Positions 12,002 through 24,952 of a stretch of DNA of 64,000 nt are shown here, piece after piece. Made by a program: the position numbers and the translations under genes. How positions within the stretch are numbered: position 1 is the stretch's first letter; every line of letters begins with the position of its first letter. The stretch comes from Pseudoscleropodium purum (Eukaryota > Streptophyta > Bryopsida > Hypnales > Brachytheciaceae). Below the pieces are notes generated by a model. The model saw nothing but the letters and a program-made list of their open reading frames with translations, was not told where the DNA came from and ran no database searches. The stretch spans positions 21,607,410-21,671,409 of the forward strand of contig OZ017802.1 in assembly GCA_963969395.1 (NCBI GenBank), in the 5' to 3' direction.

Positions 12002-14512
12002 TATTTTCCGCCTTAACGCACATGACAGACATGATTTGTGGGGCACATCGATTCAATGAATTTTTTAGCGGATTTCTATTGGTGGCGTATACATATGGTT
12101 CTGTGGTTTTCTGGTTGTTTGGTTGTATGAGTTCATCTCCATAGTTCCGTACTCTTGCATAAACTTGACGTATACTAATGGAGAATCTTGAAAGTTATTG
12201 TCAGGATTAGAATTCCAGAACCTCGTATGTAGAGTTTTTACTAACACTAAAATACTTGAAAATGAAGTCGGAATGAAGATCAATTGTTTTTTTCTTTACG
12301 ACTGGTATGGTACCTGAAGTAAGCACGGTGGCTTTTCTCATAACTCTATGTCCAAAAGCTAAACAAATATCCCACCCCTACAAAATTTGGCTAACCTAGG
12401 GCAGGCATCACATATTGACATCATTGCCAACTCCTGGAGAGCAACACATATTCCATCCATCACAAAACTATGAGAAAACTTTAAATTCTCTTGCAAGTGG
12501 CCATAAAAAAATACTGTAAACAATGAAACTGCTATATGCTATGTACCCCTTGACAAATGAAAATTTGGAAACAACCAAATCCTCCCCACCATTTCCTCCA
12601 CTTCTATCAATCCTGACATTGACATCCACAATATCATTCATACAATATATATTGGAATAATAATTGCTATGTAGTTATATTGTTTCCCCTCTTAACCCCT
12701 AGGTGCCCCATGAGACTGAAAATGTCTTTGATTTTGCATCCAATGTCTGAATTTAATCGAGATCTTTGCACTATTGATTTCTTTTAAATTGTGTGGTAAA
12801 TTTTTTAGATCAATCTAAGATGTGCTAATTTTTTTGAAAGTCATTCAGAGTTCACTAATTCAATTTGAATTCACTAGACAACATTTTAATGGCTACAACT
12901 TTGGGGGCTTGTATCTCCATCATCCAATGTTTGTTTCTAATCAAATCCATTGCATTATGTTCCCTTTAAAAGTGTAGTTATTGTAGTAAAATTTTCCATG
13001 TCAATCCAAGTTTTGAATGTTTGGAATCAATTCAAAGTTCAAAATCTAGACATTATTGGATTACAATGAACTTTGATGGCTTGTTTCTTTTTATAGTGCC
13101 CATTTCCAATAATTTTTTTTTTGGGAAAGTCATGTATATTTATCTAGTTTGGGTGGTTCAAATTTCTTATCAATCCCCAAAGATATGAATATCAGAGAAG
13201 CATTTTAGTTGGCGATTTAGCCTAAAATGTGTTTTTTGCAACTTTTGTTTACTCCTTTTTGACATTTCAAAGCCATTCTATTGACACAATGTGTAAATTC
13301 AATGATATTTTCTTTCACCAATGTATTTGTATGTTGTTTTGGAATCACTTTACAGTTTAAAAATCAAATTTCACCTCCAAATGTATTTCTAGATAAATTT
13401 ACACCTATCCACATTAAAGTATAATATTCTTGCAATCTATGTGATCAAATGACTCCCAATTGATTCACAACATCCACTCCACGTACGCTACAATTGTGTG
13501 GATGAGTTTTCTATACCTTAATGACCTTTACACGTACAACAGATCAATAACAATAATGTTAAGGAATCTGAAGAGGTCCCCGGCATTTAGGGGCAAAGGC
13601 TGACCAGTTAATGGGTCGAGTCAATAGTAGTGTCTTAGGCAGAAACAGTATTGCCATGTCTCTTTCTCCCGTAAAAAAATGCGAGATCTTGCCATGCATA
13701 TATTCTATTTCAAATTGGGGTAGGTGGTAATATAAAAATTATGCAGGATAAGGTGGGCTTTTTTTTTCTCTTACAATCAACCTTGGCTGCAACTCCGCAG
13801 TAAGCTGGTTGCACTACAGAGTCTGCCCACTTTACGAGAATTTACAAATGTTCTCGTCGTCGTCAAAGATATATTTCTCTCACGAAGCGACGGGAAACTT
13901 GAGATGAACAGACTCTTCCTTGACGCTGCTAGAGTAACGGTTGGACCCCTTTCTCTCTGGTGCTACGGTTCCTTCTTCCCTGATTACACGATCAGCTGCT
14001 GTGATAAAGAGTTAAATATGTCAATTGTTAAACAAATTAAATGTTTGTGTGAACGAAAAGTAACTTGGTTTTCGAACCAAATGTGTTTCACAAATTCAGT
14101 TGTGCAACAAATTTCACATGCGACATGACAAAATCTGAAAGAGTAGGTAAGAAGTGCTTGGAAAAGAGGACAAAATCCAAAAAACGTTGTTACAAAACTG
14201 AATTACCACTCGAGATACAGAACTCTGCGCTATATGATTTGGGCAATGAAATACACAGGAGAGTACAGTACATATGATAGTGTATATTCACTGCACTATT
14301 TACAAGAACCATAATTTCCTTCACTACCATTGGATTTGAGCCACATTACCACTGGAACTAGGACACCCTCGAGTTGTGTAGTATGGCGTAGGATGAAAGT
14401 TCTAAGCCACGGGAACTGATCTTCCACTGGGTTGCGTGGGCTTGTTTTTCCTTGAGGCATCAGGGCAGGAATATGAATTGTTCAAAAGTAAAAACTGTGC
14501 CAACGGCAATTA
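12002..14512. other. Gap between RPL17 and RPA1 3' ends
   Basis: RPL17 and RPA1 converge here. The first and last few hundred bases are presumably their 3' UTRs. The middle is AT-rich. A GC-richer patch at about 13770-14280 has short open frames but matches no family I recognise. Confidence 0.5.
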
Positions 14513-17018
14513 TCATTGTGCAGTTATCTTGGCCAACAAGTGCTTGCTTTCAGCTACCCAATCAACTGGCACAACTGTGCGGACCGTGAGCCGCTGCCGC
14601 TTTTCACCCATGTACTCCGTTTGCGCAGCACTGATGCGATACACACGGGGTTGCCACATGGCCTTTCGTACAGCCCGGTCATATTCATGATTATCATCAC
14701 CAGCCTACGCATCAGGAGCATAAATTTAGAGTGCACTCTTACGTGAAATATATTATGCATGGACATGTAATTCGCTCAGTCGGTTTGATTCACATACCTG
14801 GTTTCTCATTTCTGAAAGGTTGTCCGCACTAACACCAAGTAAAGATTCCGCCTGCTCATTGAATGCCGACACCCAAGCCTCTCCTGATGAATCCAGAACC
14901 TTCGCTTGCATAATGTACCTACAATCGCAAGCCACCAATCAGTCACCGGTAAAACTAACCGAATGACGTCAACCGTCACAAACTGACCAGCAGAGAGATT
15001 TAGTGCGTTATTTCAGGAGTAGATTATTAAGTCCCCACTCGGAGCTAAATCGATAACATCCAGACATGTGGCCATACCTCCTACTGCAGGTGTCGGAATG
15101 CTTCTGACAACCTTCACACCAGTAGCTTGACGTGCTCTCCTCGACTGCCTTGCGGTTACAAGTCTGGCAAGCTAGATACCACATAGCTTGATCGGGCTTG
15201 ATGAAACTGATGTAGGCTCTCACATTGAAATACACTGGCTGCAATCACCGAGCATTGGTATCAACAAAACAAACGGAACACTGAAATTCCTATCATATCG
15301 AACAGAGAGTCCTGATTTGGAATAGTAACCAGGCTATCAACAAGTGCGAGAGTGAACTCACCTTGCCCTCACCAACAGAAGGCTGAGTGATATCCGAGAG
15401 TACAGCTCGGTCTGTGAAGCTGGACCGTGATTGGTTCGTTCCCCCAGGAAGACCCGCTCCAGCTGGGGTCAGGGAGGCAGTCCTTCCATCCTGTTCATAC
15501 CTACAAGGAACCCAACACTTACGTCAAGCAGGATGAAATATGAAGGTCTGAGCCTGTTCTCTCCAAATGGTTTTCTGCAACTTGAATTTGGCACCCGCTT
15601 TACTGGAAACATAAGCTTCGTCGGAGGAGAATTCGACAGAGGGAATAACTAACCATGATTGCAGATCTTTAGCATTCGGAATGTCCGGGTTGATAACAAC
15701 CATAGTGTTCATGGTAGATGATAGAGATACGCCTGCAATGCCATTAAAAATTTCTCAGAATCCTGCAAAAACTTCGGAAAATCTGCAGGATCTGCAAAGT
15801 GACTTAATTGCCAAGCCGAGGCGCAATCCTTACTTCACAGGCATGGGAAACCCTCACCTTGGAAGTCGCTGAGACGTAAACCTTTGGCCATGAGGATGGG
15901 AGAATCACTCGCTATGTCTGCCAGGGCCGCCCCTTCCTTCTCAGCCATATTATTCCAAAGAGTCAGCACCACCGTTTGCTGACTGTCACATCACGGGCAC
16001 GCAGTACATTCACAACAATTCTCTTCAGATTCGAAGACAACCCCGGTAACCACAATCCTCCTTACCCAAGTCCAAGAGCCAAGGTCAGTACATCGATATT
16101 GACCACTCACCTTTGATCTACAAGGACGACGTCACGCTTCGGAATCTCCTCATTGTTGGACTTGCGATTAACCGTAGTCAATGGACCAACACTTTGGACA
16201 ACCCCTAATACATCTGCAGAACCACGGAAAGTAAGAAAGGGGTCCTTCACTGTCATCAAATTCCCTGAATCACGACACTTTTTGGCACATATATTACTAG
16301 AACAAGCACGAGGAAAGTAGAAAGGGCATCTCAATGCTCTAAATGGTGGATTATCCAGGCCACTTACCAACAAATCTCTTGGCACTGATATGCTGACCAA
16401 GGTCACCAATCTTGGTGAAGTTGTACGTCGTGGAAGGTAACTTGAAAGAAGCACCCTCTTCGGCCGCCTCGATGACCTCTGAGTTGGCATTGAGTGTCAT
16501 TTCGTAATCGTTTTTCACTGTAGCATACTGCTTGTTCGCCATCCGCAAGCTCCCCTTCGAAATGTAATACACCTAGAGAGCAAGTTTTGGATGTCATGTT
16601 CAGTATAACAATACAATAGAGGGGTCAATCTTTCCTCGACAGCCTCAAATACAGAAAGAGACGCACAGGGAATTAAGGTACCTTGTCCATTTGCAGAACG
16701 TCGTAGAATTTGTCCGCTGCCTCCTTGAACATCGTCGCCTGAATTTGTGTGCCCTGCAAATCATGTGGGTCCATCCATCAGTGTAGTCCGCCGACCAGAA
16801 ACGAGACTAATAGGTTCAACCAGAGTCATTCAACCTTTCGAGTTCAGAAGCTCTGTACATACATCTTCATCGGTGAGCTCGACGTTGAAGACATTTCCGT
16901 TCCCCCGCGCATTTTTGAAAGTACGAAGCGGGCTCTTGCTGGTAACCCTCACTTTGATGGTCCAGTTTCCTTGATAAGGATTCAGCGAAAGAATGGGGTA
17001 GACCCTCTTGGAACCCAT
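14513..17018 (-). CDS. RPA1: Replication protein A large subunit (RPA1/RPA70-like), lacking the N-terminal domain
   Basis: RPA1 binds single-stranded DNA in replication, repair and recombination. Ten exons join in frame: 17018-16863, 16753-16682, 16572-16368, 16213-16111, 15982-15858, 15732-15654, 15500-15362, 15238-15078, 14918-14798 and 14704-14513, coding 450 residues. DBD-A starts almost at once (YPILSLNPYQGNWTIKVRV, residues 7-25). DBD-B contains LTLWNN and INPDIPNAKDL. DBD-C has a zinc site, CQTC (C317/C320) and CEGC (C334/C337), followed by YIMQAKVLDSSGEAW. Plant RPA1 proteins usually exceed 600 residues and begin with the protein-binding DBD-F domain, which I cannot find here. The frame stays open upstream of ATG 17018 to an acceptor at 17035, so a short upstream exon is possible; one candidate is an ATG-CG donor near 17168. 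E2F sites lie at 17467-17508. Confidence 0.9.
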
Positions 17019-17114
17019 TTCAGAAGGCGTGGGACTGCAAAATCAAGCCCAGGGCACTCGTTACTACACAATACCGTCAACAATGGAAGAAAGCTACGCA
17101 AAGTGCAGCCAGGT

Positions 17115-17312
17115 CTGAGGAATCGTCATCGAAATCCCCATGAAAAACGGAATAGAGAAAATACCGCATTCTCCCATAATTCAGCTGTTTCAAGGTAATC
17201 CCATTCTCCCAGTCCCCTCACAATGCACGGATCAAAAGCCCGGCTGAACCCCTAAACTCAAGACAGAAACCTTACAGCCAAGCAAACATTCAAGAGGAAA
17301 GGGAGGATAGCA
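17115..17312 (-). repeat. RPA1 leader block shared with SmD1 intron 1
   Basis: Partner of 7440-7620 (see there). It lies between the first recognised RPA1 coding exon and the E2F sites, so it is transcribed leader or first-intron sequence. Its relative position to the next acceptor resembles that in SmD1. This copy has the extra segment at about 17161-17195. Confidence 0.75.
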
Positions 17313-17419
17313 ACGACATTGCCCCAGATGGGTGAAAGAGGCCTCACAGTCAAGCTGAAATTCAAGAAGAAAAGGAGGATCGTAATGAGGTTGCACGACT
17401 TGGGTGCGAGATGTTTGAA
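17276..17419 (+). repeat. 72-bp tandem duplication in the RPA1 leader
   Basis: Units start at 17276 and 17348. Each opens 'agYcaagc', then 'attcaagaRgaaaRggagga', then a 'TTGC...GGGTG' core. They are diverged, roughly two thirds identical by eye. The first unit overlaps the end of the SmD1-like block. Confidence 0.55.
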
Positions 17420-17466
17420 GAACAAAGGTCCGTTGCCAGAGAGAAGCTAACGTTCCCGGTTTGAAT

Positions 17467-17508
17467 GGCGCGAAATTGCTGGTTTGGGCTTTAAGTTTTC
17501 GCGGGAAA
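17467..17508 (-). promoter_or_regulatory. E2F binding sites upstream of RPA1
   Basis: TTTCGCGGGAAA at 17497-17508 is a palindromic perfect E2F site. GGCGCGAAA at 17467-17475 is a second consensus site, and TTCCCGCG near 17519 is a partial third. E2F control of replication genes including RPA is established in plants, so S-phase expression of this gene is the natural inference. Confidence 0.8.
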
Positions 17509-18589
17509 CCAGTGACCGTTCCCGCGTCCATGACGGAACGAAATCATCCATCCGCTCAGAATTACGTTAACATTTGTACCCAACACTGAGTAACCCACTC
17601 ACTACGGTACGCGACTTACACTTGGGTAACCAACTTTGAAAATAAAAAGAATTTAATACTTCTATTTCAAAATATACCATTTTAAAGAAATTTCTAAGCA
17701 TGGTGTGGTATGCAATATTCTCATTATTTTTTTATTTTCTCGGCTTGGCTCTAAATGCATGGAGGTCCAAAGGATAGCTATTTCCAAAGGAGTGAGGTAG
17801 AATTTTCTTGTTCTATGTAAACTTTAAGGTCTTTCATCACCAATCTAAGGTAGAATAGTTTATAGTTGTCATATTGGCAACCAAGAACAACAAACATTAG
17901 TAAAAAATTATCCATAGTCAAAAAAAGTTTTAATTTGGTGTTGCTTTTAATGCCATTATGCTAACTTCAATATAATTTGTGTAAGCTATTATCCAAATTT
18001 AGCACAAAATTATTTTAGACCATAAGTGGGTTTATTCTACTAAAACCATATAATATTTTATTTATATTCTATTTAATCCCTTAAGGTTCATGACTATGTT
18101 TCAGTGCAATAAAATCACTCTAGAATTGTCATTTCTATTGCAAAAACAGAATATGAAAATAAACTAATTCTTTTGAATAACCAACTATAAGATCTTGTAT
18201 AAAACTTATATAAGAATGTGTAAAATGAATTTAGAAATTTTGATTAGGTAGATTGTAAGATATTTATGTTGAAACCAAAGTCTAAATAAAATCATGTAGT
18301 TTTTGTACCTTATTTTATTAGTTTCTTCTAACTTTGAATCTTCTCAACTTAAATTTTTTGGAATAGATGTTTTTTTGAAGCTTAAATTTTTATGATAGGA
18401 ACTTGACTTCAAATTGAGATGAACTTTAAAAAAACAAATTTTAAGTCAATTCTTATCCTTTAAGAAATTATTAAATAGAATATTACATGAAACATTTTCT
18501 TGTAGAACATGTAATTAGATTGTGTGTATTGGGTTAAAGGTTGTATATGAAGAATTACAAAAATTTTAAGTAAAAAATGCACTTTAGAG

Positions 18590-20660
18590 ATGAAATCTTT
18601 GAAAATATTCAACTAAACCATTAACTCTTAAACATTTCATTTTTTCTTCAAAAAACTCAAATTATAGTATTTAAGATTTAACCTCAATCCAAATCTTCAT
18701 TCTATAAGAAAGTCCTTTAATGTTGGGACCTTTATCATCCATTCCCTTTAGTAGTAAAGTTAGCCCACAATGAAATCTTCCTCACATCATCCCGCCAAAC
18801 ACTTTATACCAACCATCTGCATTCCATTGTACCTTGCATCATTTTCCCTTTCATTGTTCTTTCCATCCTTGGTTTTCTTACTTTGCTTGCAAATTTCGTC
18901 CTTGCTTTGCACATGAGACCTCAATTTCACCAATATTGCTGACCTTCAACATAGCAAAATCATTCAAATTGTTTGTTCAAGTTCATGCATTATCATTCAA
19001 TTGTCATTGCCGGCTATTCTAAATTGCGTGCTCTATTGCCTTTGATGGGTTTGTTGCAGCACTACTATGGGAGAGTGTTCCAATTGATTTATATTTTCCT
19101 TGCCTCTAATCAATTTAAGCAATTTGAGATAAGTGCTACAGAATTACTATCATTACCTCGAGAATTCTAACAATGTTGTACATGCCAAAATATTGTACAG
19201 ATTTTGAGACCCAAAATTGTTGGATAAAACTTATATTGCAATTATTTGATCACTTCTTTTTCTTTGTTTTCACATCTTCCCGGTTGCTTGTTTACTTTTG
19301 ACATTCACAATGTCATCACTTGAATAAGTTGTTACAAATTTCTGGGATGCCTGCCAATTGGCATTGACTTGGAAATTACTTGATGACTTTTGAGCACATC
19401 ACCTATTAGTCCATGAGGGTTCGCATCTAGCACCAAATGAGTTTCTTACAAGGATGAGGGTACCACTAGGTAGTACTGCTAGGTATATTCCCCTCACACT
19501 TTATTGGAAGACATTTGATATAGCCGAGGAGGTGATCCACCATTTGCTCTTCCTGTTTCTCATCACTGTCGCACTCCACTTCAAAATCTTCACAAATGCT
19601 CAACTTCCGCTAGTTCTTCAATTATTGGCAATTGCTTCAAATGTTGCTTCTCATAGGGAAGGCCTACGGTTGTTTTGCAAAGCACATGAAGAAGTGAACC
19701 TTGAGATTCTACACACTCTTGCGAACCTAGACAGCCGCTACTCCCCTATTGGGTCCTAAGAGGGCTAGAGGCAATTTGAAGAAACAATCCTCGCCACCAA
19801 GCCCCTCTCAAATATTCTATGTAATGGTAGAAATGCTATGCTTGCCAAATTTGAATAGTATTGCAAGTTCAACCTTCTATGTTTCTATTCCATTGTAGCA
19901 ATTTTTCTACCTATTTGGGACGTGATGAGACAACTATTCTATATGACGGTACTATGTGAGAAGTGCCAAGCACTACTGGGTGAAGCTTTCATGACCACTA
20001 TGGACTACCCTTCATACAAAGAATTTGTCTATAGGAGACGACAATATCCTCCAATGATTTTCCAGATGAGAATGGCTCAACTTCTTAAGCCACCAATCTA
20101 ATTTGTAGTTTTAGTTTACTAGAAGATATTTAATGCTAAGCAAGGTGATAAAATTATTTTAAATCTTTTGTTCCTATTTCAAGTAATTTTTTGCCTTTGC
20201 TTGCAACTCTTACTAGCCATTGAGATTGTACACCTCACGCTCATTTTGAATATAGTCTTCAAACTTGTGGCTGAAGTAACAACCAAATGGGCAATACTTC
20301 ACTCGCGAATTGCCTTGGATGACGAAATTAAGCAAACAAAAAGATTGCAAATACAAGCCCTAGCAATGAAAAACAAAACAATGCAGAGACAAATACGCAA
20401 GTGGACTTAGTTCAAAGCCAACCTCCAATAGAAGAAAAAGCACTAGAAGTCAAAGCTCTAGAAGTAGAAAAAGCGTTGGAAGTCAAAAAAACACTAGAAG
20501 CCGACAAAGAACTGGATGTGAATAGGCGGAATTGAACAATTAAACAAATTATTTTTTGTCAATAGCAATTGTCAATTTTTCTGTCAATATTCACTGTCAA
20601 TTTTTCTATAAATTGTCAATTATTTTCAATTCAATTTGGATACATTTATCTTCATTCATT
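18590..20660 (+). repeat. 2-kb gene-like repeat, copy A
   Basis: Copy A matches the reverse complement of 44140-46300 over its whole length. Open segments are conserved at protein level between the copies but are broken by stops and shifts. One is at 18834-19022 (begins with FPFHCSFHPWF downstream of the ATG). Others are 18973-19170 (ends ELLSLPREF), 19454-19759 and the stretch near 19960-20100 (motif EAFMTTMDY). The last is a glutamate/lysine-rich tail with repeats of the type ALEVKxLE near 20430-20520. I do not recognise the protein. It may be an old duplicated gene or a transposon-borne gene; both copies look degenerate or heavily intron-split. Confidence 0.6.
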
Positions 20661-21379
20661 TAGACTTATACATGGCCATCATTCCATGGACACATTGTCT
20701 TGTAAATGCCTATAGAAGGTCCAAATGCAATACTAAAGATTGGAGAAAGAGAGGAAGAGGTTTGTGAAATATGAACAATTGAATTTGGAGCAAGCTAGAC
20801 AAACTTTGAAGAAAGGGAATCCAATCCAGAAGTAGTAACGAGAACTAGATGAAAATTGCTTGTCATTTGTTGGTTCTAAATGATGATGTTATTTATTGTA
20901 TGACTCCAATTTTTTTTTTTTTGTAAGAGCAGTAGATTCTTACATTTCTTGACATTGCTAGTGTATTTATGGATGGATGGGTCTAGAAATACTAGCGATC
21001 TTATAATGGATTCAAGATAATTAGCCAAATGTTCATTTTTGGAAGATTTAAAAAAAATTTACTTTGAGGGTTGAAAAAATTAAATAGAAACCAAACAAAA
21101 TTAAGCTAGTTTTGAAATTGTCGGTCTAGACATGTTAAACTGTCTAATAGCAATGACAAATCTCTAAAAAACTCTAAGGTCTAATAATATAGAATCGTTC
21201 AATGTCATTTGATGATTCAAGATATGAGAATTATTTGTCATTTGCATCTCCTTAAGTGCTTCAACTAAAATATAGTAAGATCAAATTATTAACCCTTGAA
21301 TGTTACACCAATCTCTGTAGAAATCATTTGTTTTGATATTGTGTACATTTTTGGATTGAAAAAAAATAAAAAAGCACTT

Positions 21380-21530
21380 GTTGGAAGTCAACCTACTATA
21401 GAAGACCTTCCTTTTTTCTTTTTTACAAAATTTGGAGGATGAGTGGTTGCATTTTTGTCCTATACAAACAATACTCTTTGTCATTCATCAACCAAAAAAT
21501 GGCCACGGCATTGTTTATGGATTAAAAATT
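21380..21530 (-). repeat. Dispersed inverted repeat, arm 2
   Basis: Reverse-complement partner of 4845-5036. It lacks the internal ~64-bp duplication of arm 1, so it is the simpler form. Confidence 0.55.
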
Positions 21531-22438
21531 ATAATTAATAATTGTATTTTCTTTGAAACATCTCCACTATTAGGGAGACTCATAGTATTTACAATGATTT
21601 AACCCTTTAAGAATTTAGAGGACACAATATGTCCTCTTCAAATTTTCAATGGTAAATTCTTGATGGGGTGAAACAAATCTCAATATTTTATGTGAGTCTT
21701 AATCCTCATGCAATGCAAAGAAGTTAAGTACGTGATCTAATGGTATAGTAGCCATTTTTTTGACAATTTCTTGTGCAATGATGATTTAAAAAAAAAATCC
21801 AAATGGTAAAAAGTTAAAGACAAATATTTGGAGTATGAGGGAAGGATTTCAATAACATTTTGCAAGATTATAGGGCTTGAAGTTAGAAGATGTTTTTCCC
21901 TACATTGAAAGAAATTTGAAGCCAATGGAAGACTATTTCAAGCTTGTTTTTGTTATTGTCCCCCCTGGAGTGAGGGAATGGCTTGTTGTTAGAAATAAAA
22001 TAGAAATAAAATAAAAGTATAATATTCATATGACATAGTTGGGTCTTGGCCACATCATACTATTGCAGTGGTCCAATTCTCTTGTTTTCCGTAGGTTGAG
22101 AATTCACTGGCTTTTTTTGGCTTCAAAACTCTTCTAATGAAATTGCTCCAACAAAGCTAACAAAGTTTGACTACTCTTGAAATCAACAATGCTAGTTTGT
22201 AAGCATGAAAATGCAAGCATGTGAGCTTTGAGCATATATATATAAGTAGATGTACTAACACATTGAAGGTGCTTATAATATCTGAATACTTATAATATAG
22301 GTTTCTACAATATAGTTACACAATAATTGTAGAAGGTTCATATAATATAGACACCTAGAACATAGGTGTATAGTCTTCTAGATTCATATGCATACACTCC
22401 TAAGCTCACATAATAGCATCCGTCCTCTTGGAATGTGA

Positions 22439-23371
22439 TTTAACCCCTAAAGTTCCTTGACTATGTTTTCACCAAAAATGCTCCAAAACTGCCATTTCTT
22501 GTACAAGTTTCAAAATTTAGGAAAAAAACTTTTTTGGACACATGTAACCGTAGGATCTTGTAGTACACTAGTCTGAAAAGATGGGGAAAAAATTTCAGAA
22601 ATTTCCACTTTGTAGATTGCAAGATATTAGCATTTGAAGTGACAAAAATACACTTTTTGGTCCCTGCAAAAAACCGGGCAGCTGAACTTCACAAGGTCAC
22701 GTTTGTAAGAAAAAATGTTCAAAATGATTGCAACTCTTTGAATTCATTCTTCAAGGCATGTTGTCTACACGCTTGAAAAATTTCAAATCATTTGGAATTG
22801 TACAACATATAGGAAAAGAATAGTAAGTAGAAAGATGTAGAGAATGTTTCAAAATACTAAATTGTTAACAATTTATTTATAGAATTGAAAAATTCCAATC
22901 TTAATGGTTGTAATGTTGTAATAAACAATCTTCATCTAAGATTTTTATTTTTTCCCAAAAATATTAAAAATTGAGTTCAATAAAGGACTTCAAAGTTTAT
23001 TTTGGAATAGAGAATTTGTAATTGCCCACAAACTAAAACACCTCATAACTTTTGTCTCATTGATTAAAATGGAATGATTCAAAGCTTTTAATGTGAATAT
23101 AAATTTAGAAAACTAATCTCAAATTTAGATTTTTGAAAAAAATGATTTTTTCAAATCTACCCAGATTGCCCGAGTTGAGAAACAAACTACATATTAGGAT
23201 ATAACTTTTGATTCCTATTTCCAAATGTCCTGAAATTTGGTGCATATGAAAGATATTTGTTTTCTACACCTATCAAAATTTGGGCCAAAAATATGAAAAT
23301 CTCTAGTTACACGCACTTGCCCAAAATTTCTATATTGTCAAAAAATGCAACTTGGTCCTTTAGGGGTTAAA
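22439..23371 (+). mobile_element. AT-rich ~940-bp element with terminal inverted repeats, copy 2
   Basis: Ends are exact 14-bp inverted repeats, TTTAACCCCTAAAG at 22439 and its complement ending at 23371. The body aligns with copy 1 at 3447-4387. Another right-end-like sequence (CTTTAGAGGTTAAAC) occurs at about 23672, suggesting a further fragment next door. No coding content. Confidence 0.6.
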
Positions 23372-23689
23372 AACTAAAATTATTATTTTATGTCATTTTA
23401 TGTCATATTTATTAATTACATACATTCAAAATTTCAAAATTTGATGAAGATTTTAGTAAAAGATGCTGGAAAGATTCACAAATTATCCAAACTACCCATA
23501 TTTTTTTGAAAAGCATTGCATTTGACCGAAGCATCCAATCAAAAATTTTAAATTTCCGTGAAGGGGAGGAATGTTCCTATTTTATGTGAAAATTTTGAAA
23601 ACATCCATTATAATTGACTTTACATGACCCTATCTAAGTTTCTAAAATATTCATTAAATGAACACTTGGTCCTTTAGAGGTTAAACTAA

Positions 23690-24930
23690 TGATAAATTAT
23701 AAAATAAAAGCAAAAAATAAGAAAAAGGCCCACTTTAGAATTGTACATATTTTAGCTTATTTTCAAAGTCATCTTCTTTTTAAGGTGAACCAACCTATCA
23801 CCACTCCATATCAATTTTGCCCTTACATATCCAAGTAGTGTTTTTAAAAAACAAAAATGTATACCATAAATATGTAAAGGTAGATTTAGAATGTGGTTGG
23901 TCACATGTCTCTTCACCTTGGGTGTTGCAAATCGACCATTTTCAAATCACACTTCATGCATGTACTAAAGTTGAGAGAATGTACAATTCCAACAAGCAAT
24001 TATTCAGGCTTCTTAAGTGCTTCCTAATCTACAGGTTGCTCCCAGTAGTTTTTGACTCTTTTGGGACAACTTCAATATTCATCACACCATGCTTTGAGTG
24101 ATAAATTTTAATTTTGAACCCTCTAAGAGTCCTTGAGAAGTAAGAGAATGTAGATTTTGAGCTTTCTTGGCAAAATTAATTATGACATGAGTGGAACTTA
24201 TGCATGATATCTTTATCTTTGCAAGTTTTTCCTTTTTTACCTTTCCTACTTGAACTCATTCAAATCTTTGCACAATAATCATGAAGCACGAAGTGACCAC
24301 TCTATTTGTATCTTTGAAGAACAGACAAATATTTCTTTTCCAACATATTTGGATGGTCTTCATCGATCAATTTCTTATAACTTTGATAATATAGTAGCTG
24401 AACTATCTTTGATCAAGCTTCCTTTGTGTTTATATAGGTTGCTATCTTTATGTACTAATAGCAATGAATAGTGATTAGTAATGGCAAAGTTCACGATACA
24501 ATTGTACCAGATTATGATTAGTTGCAAGACTTTCAATATTACAACCAGCCCTTGGTGGATTTTCCAACTATCCCAAGGTCAAAAATAGGAACGCTTGTAT
24601 GACTAGTATAGGTCAAATAAAGTCTTCAACTGAAAAATTTGTAGTAATTAGTTTTTGAGAAATAAAATTCTGAAAATTATGGAAACCTTACAAATTCCAT
24701 TTCTGTATACAAGAAAATTTCCCCACTCAAAAAAAATGTACTCTAAATACACGTAATTGCTTAAGTGGTTGGAAATGCGTCAACTACCTTAAGCCCTTGA
24801 AAACATTCATAATCCACCTAGTAGTGGTTAGTTTTGAAAAAAAATGGAAGAAAGAAGATTCGGCACCAGAATCATATGGGCCCTTCCTTCCTGCCGGGGT
24901 AAAGAGGCTCCTCCGTCCCCCAAGTCTGAA
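23690..24930. other. AT-rich intergenic DNA upstream of RRP9
   Basis: Short open frames at 23817-24101 and 24250-24471 have no recognisable product. The last 80 bases become GC-richer and lead into the RRP9 promoter. Confidence 0.5.
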
Positions 24931-24943
24931 CGTCTGAACCCTA

Positions 24944-24952
24944 AAACCCTAA
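24944..24952 (+). promoter_or_regulatory. Telo-box upstream of RRP9/YAO
   Basis: AAACCCTAA about 190 bp before the start codon, flanked by two further partial copies (CCCTAAAA and TTAAACCCTG). Ribosome-biogenesis genes of plants commonly carry this element. Confidence 0.65.

Noticed and set aside
17232..17531. Open frame on the minus strand upstream of RPA1, considered as the missing N-terminal exon
   Set aside because: It overlaps the E2F sites and the 72-bp duplication, and its translation has no similarity to the RPA1 N-terminal OB-fold.
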